This document shows positions 56,787-64,000 of a DNA stretch of 64,000 nucleotides, piece by piece (the stretch's first letter is position 1; every line of letters begins with the position of its first letter). The notes beneath the pieces were generated by a model. It did not search any database and was not told the origin of the DNA. It was given only the letters and a program-made list of their open reading frames with translations. The translations under genes were made by a program, and so were the position numbers. The stretch lies in the NCBI RefSeq assembly GCF_001676385.1, contig NZ_LYVJ01000014.1, positions 1-64,000 of the forward strand. Direction: 5' to 3'. Source of the DNA: Stenotrophomonas maltophilia. Its GTDB lineage: Bacteria > Pseudomonadota > Gammaproteobacteria > Xanthomonadales > Xanthomonadaceae.

Positions 56787-59700
56787 CTACACCTTCTCGA
56801 CCTTGACCAGGATGCACTTCGATTCGGGCGTCTGCGAGTTGCCGTCACCGATGGCGTTGGTCAGCGTATTGGCGATGTAGCCGGGCCTGGCTGCACCGAG
56901 GAAGCCCCAGTGGATCGGAACACCCACCTGGTGCACGGTCCGGCCATCGATCTGCAGGGCCTTGATGCGTTTGGTCACCATGGCCACCGCTTCGATGTGG
57001 CCGCGCTTGGAACTGACGCGCACCCGGCTGCCGTTGTCGATGCCCAGCTCGTCGGCCAGCGCGGCGCCGATCTCGACGAACTGCTCGGGCTGGATGATGG
57101 CGTTGAGCTTGCCGTGCTTGGTCCAGAAGTGGAAATGCTCGGTCAGGCGGTAGGTAGTGGCGACATGCGGGAACTCATCCGGCGAACCGATCTGTGCCCG
57201 GTCACTGGCGAACACGCGTGCGGCCGGGTTGTTCAGCGTCAGTGCCTGGCCGGGGCTGAGCGGGTTGCTGCGCAGCGGCGTATCGAAGGGTTCGTAGTGC
57301 TCCGGGAATGGTCCCTCGGCCATGCCGGCCTTGGCGAAGAAGCGGGCGATGCCTTCCGGGTTCATGATGAACGGGCCCATGCCGCCCGCCGGGTCTTCAT
57401 CCGCCTTGAAGTCGGGCACGTCGATGTTGCCCCAGTTCTTCCCGTTCCACGCAAGCAGCGTGCGGCGCGGATCGAACGGCTTGCCGGCCACGTCGCACGA
57501 CGCGCGGTTGTACATCACGCGGCGGTTGGCCGGCCATGCCCAGGCCCAGCCCAGCGTGTTGCCGATACCGGTGGGGTCACTGTTGTCGCGCCGCGCCATC
57601 ATGTTGCCGGTCGGGCCCCAGGCGCCGACGTAGATCCAGCAGCCCGAGGCCGTGCTGCCATCATCACGCAGCTCGCCGAACGCGGCCAGCTGCTCGCCGG
57701 CCTTGCGTACCAGCCTGGTCGGATCCTTCGGATCGAACACATCGGCCAGCGCCTTGCCGTTGTACTCCATCGCCAGCTCTTCGGGCGTAGGCACTTCCGG
57801 ATTGGCGTATTTCCAGGCCAGGTCGCGTACCGGGTCCCACCAGGCGCCGCCGTCCTTCTCGTACAGCGCTTTGATGCGGTGGAACAGCTCGGACATGATC
57901 TCGATGTCGCTGCGCGCCTCGCCCGGCGGATTGGCACCTTTCCAGTGCCACTGCAGCCAGCGCGATGAATTGACCACCGCGCCGTTCTCCTCGGCGAAGG
58001 AGGTGGTCGGCAGGCGGAACACCTCGGTCTGGATCGTGCTCGGGTCGACGTCGTTCAGCGCGCCATGGTTCTGCCAGAACGCGATGGTCTCGGTTTCCAG
58101 CGGGTCCATGCTGACCATGAACTTCAGCTTGGAGAACGCACTGATCAGCTTGCCCTTGTTCGGTGCCGATGCCAGCGGGTTGAAACCCTGGCAGATGTAG
58201 CCGTGGATCTTGCCCTCGTTCATCAGCTCGTAGGCCTGCAGCATGTCGTACGGCTTGTCGAGCTTGGGCAGGTAATCGAAGCACCAGTTGTTGTCGGCGG
58301 TGGCGGCATCGCCCCACCACGATTTCATCAGGCTGACATGGAACTTCGGATAGTTCTGCCAGAACGACATCTGGTTGGGACGCAGCGGCTTCTGCGTGCG
58401 CTTGGCGATGTAGGCGCCGTAGTCCTGCTCGTCCTGCCTGGGCAATGTCAGGTAGCCGGGCAACAGGTCCGACATCAAGCCGATGTCGGTCAGGCCCTGG
58501 ATGTTGGAATGCCCGCGCAGCGCGTTCATTCCGCCGCCGGCCACGCCGATGTTGCCCAGCAACAGCTGCACCATGGTGCCGGCACGCACGTTCTGGGCAC
58601 CGATCGAGTGCTGTGTCCAGCCCAGTGCGTAGAGGATGGTCATCGCCTTGTCGCGGCCGGCGGTGGACGCGATCATCTCCCAGACCTGGCGGATGCTGTC
58701 GGCCGGCGTGCCGCAGATGCGCTCGACCATCTCCACCGTGTAGCGCGCATAGTGCTGCTTGAGCAGGTTGTAGACGCAGCGCGGGTCCTTCAGCGTCGGG
58801 TCGCTGCGCACGAAGCCATCGTCACCATAGGCGTAGTCCCAGCTGGAACGGTCGTAGCTGCGCTTTTCCTCGTTGTAGCCCGAGTACAGGCCGTCCTTGA
58901 AGGCGAATTCGTCCTTCACCAGGAACGACATGTCCGTGTAGTTCAGCACGTATTCGTGCTGGATGCGGTCCTCGGTCAACAGGTAGTTGATCAGGCCGCC
59001 CAAGAACACGATATCGGTGCCGGTGCGGATCGGCGCGTACACATCGGCCACCGCGGCCGAGCGGTTGAAGCGCGGATCGACCACGATCAGCCGGGCCTTG
59101 TTGTGTGCCTTGGCCTCGGTCACCCATTTGAACCCGCACGGGTGTGCCTCGGCGGCATTGCCACCCATGATCAGGATCAGGTCGGCATTCTTGATGTCGA
59201 CCCAGTGATTCGTCATCGCACCACGGCCTAGCGTCGGGGCAAGACCTGCCACCGTCGGGCCGTGTCAGACACGTGCCTGGTTGTCGAATGCCAGCATGCC
59301 AAGGGAGCGGACGACCTTGTGGGTCAGCACCGCGGTTTCATTGCTCGTGGCCGAGGCCGCCAGCATGCCGGTGGTCAGCCAGCGGTTGACCGTCTGCCCG
59401 GCTTCGTTCTTCTGCACGAAGTTGGCATCGCGGTCTTCCTTCATCAGCCGCGCGATGCGATCCAGTGCATCGTCCCAGCTCAGCCGCTTCCACTCGTTCG
59501 AGCCCGGCGCGCGGTACTCGGGGTAGAGCAGGCGCGACTTGCTGTGGATGATGTCGGCGAGGCCGGCACCCTTCGGGCACAGCGTGCCGCGGTTGACCGG
59601 ATGGTCCGGATCGCCTTCGATATGGAAGATGCTCGGCTCGGCGTTCCTGGCGCCATCGCCGAGGCTGTACATCAGGATGCCGCAGGCCACCGAACAGTAC

Positions 59701-59855
59701 GTGCAGGTGTTGCGGGTCTCGGTCGCGCGGGTCAGCTTGTACTGCCGGACCTCCGCGAGTGCGATGCCGGGCGCGAAGCCCATCAATGCCAGACTGGAGC
59801 CGACCAGGGTTGTCCCGGTCACTTTCAGGAACTGGCGGCGGCTCATCGAGGGCAT
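56787..59855 (-). CDS. fdnG: Formate dehydrogenase-N alpha subunit, selenoprotein
   Basis: This molybdopterin enzyme oxidises formate to CO2 on the periplasmic side. The product is 1022 residues if the in-frame TGA at 59265-59267 is read as selenocysteine (residue 197), as context ...[20 protein letters not shown] matches E. coli FdnG closely. The N-terminus has a Tat signal ([11 protein letters not shown], Arg-Arg at 5-6 from ATG 59855), then a [4Fe-4S] site ([16 protein letters not shown]...LCPKG). AGGAG six bases upstream supports the start. A SECIS-like hairpin follows the TGA. A gene finder unaware of Sec would split it at 59265. Confidence 0.97.
59229..59267 (-). promoter_or_regulatory. 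SECIS element in fdnG mRNA
   Basis: Just after the TGA codon the minus strand reads CACGGCCCGACGGTGGCAGG and continues TCTTGCCCCGACG. GGCA (59250-59247) and TGCC (59241-59238) pair around the loop GGTCT, the loop that SelB recognises in E. coli fdhF. It is inside the coding sequence, as expected for bacteria. Confidence 0.85.
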
Positions 59856-59915
59856 GCCGTTCTCCTGGGATGGCGGGGAGGCGCGGGCCTCCGGGCTGTC
59901 GGTGGGTACGGCCCG

Positions 59916-59924
59916 GTTATAGCA
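59916..59924 (-). promoter_or_regulatory. Possible extended -10 promoter of fdnG
   Basis: On the minus strand TGCTATAAC is an extended -10 type sequence 61 bases before the fdnG start. No good -35 or Fnr box is seen. The 290-base gap to gmk has no other gene. Confidence 0.3.
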
Positions 59925-60145
59925 CAGCCCGCCGCATGCCCCTGTGGCACAAGGCCCGGGGGCCGCGAGGCGGGCGCGGAAAGGGGCCGCTCTGGTAAAG
60001 TTGCGTGCCCGCACCCCGGGGAGCCGTCTGCCGGGCCTGGTTCCAGGATGTTCCGCGCAGCCCCCGCCGTCCTGGCGCGATCCTCCGCGCCGGATCTGGA
60101 ACATCGAGGAAAAACTTTGCCAAATCAACCAGTTGGGTTCCGTGC

Positions 60146-60811
60146 ATGAGTGCCCCGTCCACGTCGTCGGCCGCCACTGCGCGCGGTACGCTGTACATCG
60201 TTGCCGCCCCCTCCGGTGCGGGCAAGAGCAGCATCGTCAATGCCACCCTCGCGCGTGACCCGCAGATCGCGCTGTCGATTTCCTTTACCTCCCGCGCCAT
60301 GCGCCCCGGCGAAGTGAACGGCCAGCACTACCACTTCGTCAGTGCCGAAAAGTTCGAGGAGATGATCGCCGCCGGTGATTTCTTCGAGCATGCCTGGGTG
60401 CATGGCGACTGGAAGGGCACTGCCCGGCAGTCGGTGGAACCGCAGCTGGCCGCCGGCCAGGACGTATTGCTGGAAATCGACTGGCAGGGCGCGCAGCAGG
60501 TCCGCCAGCTGGTGCCGGGCACGGTCACCGTGTTCATCCTGCCGCCGTCCAAGCAGGCCCTGCAGGACCGCATGCGCAAGCGTGGCCAGGACAGCGAGGT
60601 GGTCATCGCCCAGCGCCTGGGGGCAGCCCGCGATGAAATGCTGCACTTCAACGAGTTCGACTATGTGATCGTCAACGAGGTGTTCGAGACGGCCGTGGAC
60701 GAGCTGTGCGCGATCTTCACCGCCAGCCGCCTGCGCCGCGAGGCGCAGAAGGTCCGCCATGCCGCGCTCATCCAAGCGCTGCTCACCCCCGACCCGGGCG
60801 CAACTGACTGA
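60146..60811 (+). CDS. gmk: Guanylate kinase
   Basis: This 221-residue enzyme makes GDP from GMP and ATP. P-loop APSGAGKSS is at residues 21-29, followed by SISFTSRAMRPGEVNGQHYHF and DWKGTARQSVEPQLAAG. Start 60146 (MSAPSTSSAATARGTLYIV) is the first Met in register; the long frame from 60005 is not homologous. It leads the gmk-rpoZ-spoT row conserved in gammaproteobacteria. Confidence 0.96.
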   Translation: MSAPSTSSAATARGTLYIVAAPSGAGKSSIVNATLARDPQIALSISFTSRAMRPGEVNGQHYHFVSAEKFEEMIAAGDFFEHAWVHGDWKGTARQSVEPQLAAGQDVLLEIDWQGAQQVRQLVPGTVTVFILPPSKQALQDRMRKRGQDSEVVIAQRLGAARDEMLHFNEFDYVIVNEVFETAVDELCAIFTASRLRREAQKVRHAALIQALLTPDPGATD

Positions 60812-60838
60812 TTACAAAAGAAACGGGCAGGGGTTGGC

Positions 60839-60868
60839 TTGATTTTGTCCAGTCCCTGCCGGTACACT
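60839..60868 (+). promoter_or_regulatory. Candidate rpoZ promoter
   Basis: TTGATT (60839-60844) and TACACT (60863-60868) with an 18-base spacer, 54 bases before the rpoZ start. Fits sigma-70, unproven. Confidence 0.4.
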
Positions 60869-60921
60869 CCGCACCCTTTCCCTCATTCGACTGAGCGGCC
60901 GATCGGTCGCCGGGAGCCCGT

Positions 60922-61221
60922 ATGGCCCGCATCACCGTAGAAGATTGCCTGGAAGTCGTTAACAACCGTTTCGAGCTGGTCATGATGGCCTCCAAGCGTG
61001 CCCGCCAGCTTGCCAATGGCGTGCAGGCCACGCTGGACAACAGCGAGACCGAAGACAAGCCGACCGTGCTGGCGCTGCGCGAAATCGCCGCCCGCAAGAT
61101 CGACAACGCCCTGATCGACGAGGTCGAGAAGGCCGAGCGCGAGCGCGCCGAGCGCGAAGCGCTGGAGTGGGCGGCCGCGGAAGTGGTTGCCGACGAAGAC
61201 ATGTCCAAGAACGACGATTGA
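60922..61221 (+). CDS. rpoZ: RNA polymerase omega subunit
   Basis: This 99-residue subunit helps assemble RNA polymerase and forms part of a ppGpp site. It starts [20 protein letters not shown] and has ASKRARQL and [11 protein letters not shown], typical of omega. Lies between gmk and spoT. A terminator at 61255 separates it from spoT. Confidence 0.97.
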   Translation: MARITVEDCLEVVNNRFELVMMASKRARQLANGVQATLDNSETEDKPTVLALREIAARKIDNALIDEVEKAERERAEREALEWAAAEVVADEDMSKNDD

Positions 61222-61254
61222 TCGGATCGATCAACGCAATCGTTGGATGTGCCG

Positions 61255-61282
61255 AACAGCCCGCCCCGCGCGGGCTGTTTCG
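61255..61282 (+). terminator. Terminator after rpoZ
   Basis: AACAGCCCGC and GCGGGCTGTT pair perfectly across a 5-base loop, followed by TCGC. It lies 33 bases past rpoZ and 46 bases before spoT. Confidence 0.65.
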
Positions 61283-61327
61283 CATTCAGGATTTGCCGTA
61301 AACGTCGCGCTGGAATAGGCTTCGGGC

Positions 61328-63490
61328 ATGAACCCAGGCCCCACTGCCAAGGTAGCCGTGTCCACCGCCGCGGCCGTACCTGATTACGTCCTCCAGCTTG
61401 AGCGCGCCGCCCATTACCTGCCGCCGGAACAGCTGCCGCTGCTGCGCCGTGCCTGGGAGGTCGGGGCCGCCGCGCACGCGGGGCAGACGCGCAAGTCGGG
61501 CGAGCCCTACATCACCCATCCGGTCGCCGTGGCCCAGGTGCTGGCGGAGCTCGGCCTGGACGTGGAAGCGCTGATCGCCGCGATCCTGCACGACACCATC
61601 GAAGACACCCCGCTGACCCGCGAGGCGCTGGCCGCCGAGTTCGGCGAAGCCGTGGCCGAACTGGTCGACGGCGTGACCAAGCTGGACAAGCTGAAATTCC
61701 GCGATCGCCAGGAAGCGGCCGCAGAGAGCTTCCGCAAGATGCTGCTGGCGATGTCGCGCGACCTGCGGGTGATCATGATCAAGCTGGCCGACCGCCTGCA
61801 CAACATGCGCACGCTGGGCGCACAGAGCCGCGAAGCGCGCGGCCGCATCGCCCGCGAGACACTGGAGATCTACGCCCCCATCGCCCAGCGACTGGGCATG
61901 AGCCTGGTCAAGAGCGAGCTGCAGAACCTCGGCTTCAAGGCGCTGTACCCGTGGCGCCATGCCATCATCGAAAAGCACATCCGCAGCCAGCCGGTGGTGC
62001 GGCGCGAGGCGATGGCCCAGGTGGAAGTGCAGCTGTCGCAGCGCCTGGCCAAGGAGGGCATCGAGCACCGCCTGGTCAGCCGCATCAAGACACCGTGGAG
62101 CATCTACAACAAGATGCGCGACGAGAACAAGACGTTCGATCAGGTCATGGACGTGTTCGGCTTCCGCCTGGTCGTGCGCACGGTGCCCAGCTGCTATCAC
62201 GCGCTCGGCGCGGTGCACGCCACGTTCAAGCCGCTGGACGGCCGTTTCCGCGATTTCATCGCCATTCCCAAGGCCAACGGTTACCAGTCGCTGCACACCG
62301 TGCTGTTCGGGCCGTATGGTTCGCCGATCGAAGTGCAGATCCGCACCGAGGAAATGGACCTGATCGCCGAGCGCGGCGTGGCCGCGCACTGGACCTACAA
62401 GTTCGGCGGCGATTCGCCCAACAGCGCGCAGAGCCGTGCGCATGCATGGATCGTCGAACTGATCGACTCGCAGCGTGCGGCCGGCTCTTCGCTGGAGTTC
62501 CTCGACAACGTCAAGGTCGACCTGTTCCCCGACGAGGTCTACCTGTTCACCCCGAAGGGCAAGATCCTGGCCCTGCCACGCAACTCCACCGCGCTTGATT
62601 TCGCCTACGCCGTGCACACCGACGTCGGCAACATGGCGGTGGCCTCGCGCGTGGACAAGAAACTGGTGCCACTGCGCACCAAGCTGGCGTCGGGGCAGTC
62701 GGTGGAGATCATCACCGCACGCTCGGCCACGCCGAAACCGCAGTGGCTGGAATTCGTGGTCACCAGCAAGGCACGCACCGCCATCCGCCACCAGCTCAAG
62801 CAGCTGGAGCACGAGGATGCCGTGCAGCTGGGCCACCGCATGCTCGACCGTGCGCTGGAAGCGATGGACTCCTCGCTGGAGCGCCTGCCGAAGGGACGAC
62901 TGGATGCCTTCCTGGCCGAACACCGCTTCCCTCGCCTGGAGGCGCTGCTGGCGGAGGTTGCACTGGGCAACTGGATGCCGACCCAGGCCGCACAGGCCCT
63001 GATGGCCTATGCCGAGCTGCGCGGCGGCCCGCACTCGCGCCAGCGCTCGCAGGAAAAGATCCTGATCAATGGCAGCGAACGTGGCGTGGTCACGTTTGCC
63101 GGCTGCTGCCAGCCGATTCCCGGCGACGAGATCATGGGCTACCACACGGCCGGCAAGGGCATCGTAGTGCACCGCATGGACTGCCCGAACCTGGCCGAGC
63201 TGCGCAAGTCGCCGGAGCGCTGGGTGCCGATCGGCTGGGATACCACCGTCTCGGGCGACTATGACACCTCGCTGGTCGTGGAAGTGGAGAACGGCACCGG
63301 CGTACTGGCGCAATTGGCTGCCGCGATCGCCCAGAGCCATTCCAACATCGAACGCGTGGATTACCTGGACCGCGACTTCAACGCGGCCGTGCTGGCGTTC
63401 AACATCCAGGTGCGCGACCGCAACCATCTGGCCGAAGTGATGCGCCGCCTGCGCCGCCTGTCGGTCGTGCAGTCGGTACGCCGGCAGTAG
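61328..63490 (+). CDS. spoT: Bifunctional (p)ppGpp synthetase/hydrolase SpoT
   Basis: This 720-residue enzyme makes and degrades the alarmone (p)ppGpp. The hydrolase HD domain has HDTIED (residues 88-93) with HAGQTRKSGEPYITHP; the synthetase has SRIKTPWSIYNKM, DVFGFRLVV, GYQSLHT and EVQIRTEEMDLIAERGVAAH. TGS (LFTPKGKILALPRNSTALDF) and C-terminal ACT domains follow. Both catalytic domains look intact, so it is bifunctional. Near rpoZ, whose product is one of the ppGpp targets. Confidence 0.97.
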   Translation: MNPGPTAKVAVSTAAAVPDYVLQLERAAHYLPPEQLPLLRRAWEVGAAAHAGQTRKSGEPYITHPVAVAQVLAELGLDVEALIAAILHDTIEDTPLTREALAAEFGEAVAELVDGVTKLDKLKFRDRQEAAAESFRKMLLAMSRDLRVIMIKLADRLHNMRTLGAQSREARGRIARETLEIYAPIAQRLGMSLVKSELQNLGFKALYPWRHAIIEKHIRSQPVVRREAMAQVEVQLSQRLAKEGIEHRLVSRIKTPWSIYNKMRDENKTFDQVMDVFGFRLVVRTVPSCYHALGAVHATFKPLDGRFRDFIAIPKANGYQSLHTVLFGPYGSPIEVQIRTEEMDLIAERGVAAHWTYKFGGDSPNSAQSRAHAWIVELIDSQRAAGSSLEFLDNVKVDLFPDEVYLFTPKGKILALPRNSTALDFAYAVHTDVGNMAVASRVDKKLVPLRTKLASGQSVEIITARSATPKPQWLEFVVTSKARTAIRHQLKQLEHEDAVQLGHRMLDRALEAMDSSLERLPKGRLDAFLAEHRFPRLEALLAEVALGNWMPTQAAQALMAYAELRGGPHSRQRSQEKILINGSERGVVTFAGCCQPIPGDEIMGYHTAGKGIVVHRMDCPNLAELRKSPERWVPIGWDTTVSGDYDTSLVVEVENGTGVLAQLAAAIAQSHSNIERVDYLDRDFNAAVLAFNIQVRDRNHLAEVMRRLRRLSVVQSVRRQ

Positions 63491-63625
63491 GTCCACGCCG
63501 TGCGTGGATGACGTTCCGCGTACACGACGCATGGGGTCGGAGCCGTTTCCCGCCGGGAAATGGATCCGACCCCGGCCGCATCACGCACGAGGTCAGAGCC
63601 CTCTCCGACGGAGAGGGCTCTGACC
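63490..63625. repeat. REP and two GGGGTC-type palindromes between spoT and ridA
   Basis: GTCCACGCCGTGCGTGGATG (about 63491-63510) is a small REP. At 63533-63573 GGGGTCGGAGCCGTTTCCC pairs with GGGAAATGGATCCGACCCC across 3 bases. At 63591-63625 GGTCAGAGCCCTCTCC pairs perfectly with GGAGAGGGCTCTGACC. Two members of one family with unlike arms lie 17 bases apart. Confidence 0.88.
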
Positions 63626-63692
63626 CCAGCCGATGCCGCCCCCAGCCGGTACAATCACCGCTCTGTTTTCCCCCAAAGCACCGGAGCGACCC

Positions 63693-64000
<308 letters not shown>

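Noticed and set aside
59265-59267. Nonsense mutation or frameshift in fdnG
   Set aside because: The codon is TGA at the known selenocysteine position with a SECIS hairpin, and selA, selB, selD and tRNA(Sec) are adjacent. It is a recoding site, not damage.

Overview
The window is high-GC gammaproteobacterial chromosome, most likely Stenotrophomonas (S. maltophilia group, family Xanthomonadaceae). The reasons are the dense GTAG-headed palindromes of the SMAG type, a pyrophosphate-dependent phosphofructokinase, a xanthomonad-style TonB receptor, and xanthomonad gene orders. It is packed with housekeeping genes. I see no insertion sequence, prophage, CRISPR array or rRNA. One tRNA gene is present (selenocysteine), and also a 6S RNA, a TPP riboswitch and a SECIS element.

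Layout. 0-13 kb: BCCT transporter; thiC behind a TPP riboswitch; a putative ion channel with an odd filter; a CadC-like membrane regulator with a beta-propeller; an AraC regulator next to a TonB receptor; an HDOD protein with a dead receiver domain. 13-20.6 kb: soluble pyrophosphatase, two tandem secreted paralogues, proton-pumping pyrophosphatase, PPi-dependent phosphofructokinase and adenylate kinase, which together handle PPi and adenylate energy. 20.9-31.6 kb: mpl with a Lon-N-like partner, a DedA/PAP2 fusion, a RIO-like kinase, two lipoproteins, an SDR enzyme, a voltage-gated K+ channel, an argD-type aminotransferase and a HAD hydrolase. 31.7-42.5 kb: azurin, hemL-thiE, rubredoxin, then a minus-strand cluster (zapB-like, zapA, 6S RNA, fau, EVE, rpiA, DUF192) divergent from ygfB-pepP, and a prolidase. 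42.6-49.3 kb: PilZ and DUF1631, hemW, rdgB, VOC, rph, divergent yicC.

49.4-59.9 kb, minus strand, is a complete selenoprotein module. It holds formate dehydrogenase-N fdnGHI (fdnG has an in-frame UGA for selenocysteine), the maturation factor fdhE, and then selA-selB-tRNA(Sec)-selD. The tRNA gene lies between selB and selD. The only selenoprotein recognisable here sits beside the full machinery to make it. 60.1-64 kb: gmk-rpoZ-spoT and the start of a RidA gene cut by the window end.

The intergenic spaces hold at least three repeat classes. (1) GTAG-type (SMAG) short palindromes. (2) Palindromes whose arms begin GGGGWCRGA, three of which carry T-runs on both strands and abut stop codons like bidirectional terminators. 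(3) A 104-bp element with an exact 26-52-26 layout (26-bp inverted arms of varying sequence around a conserved 52-nt core), present in three full copies and one partial copy. I do not recognise the third class and consider it the most interesting unexplained structure here.
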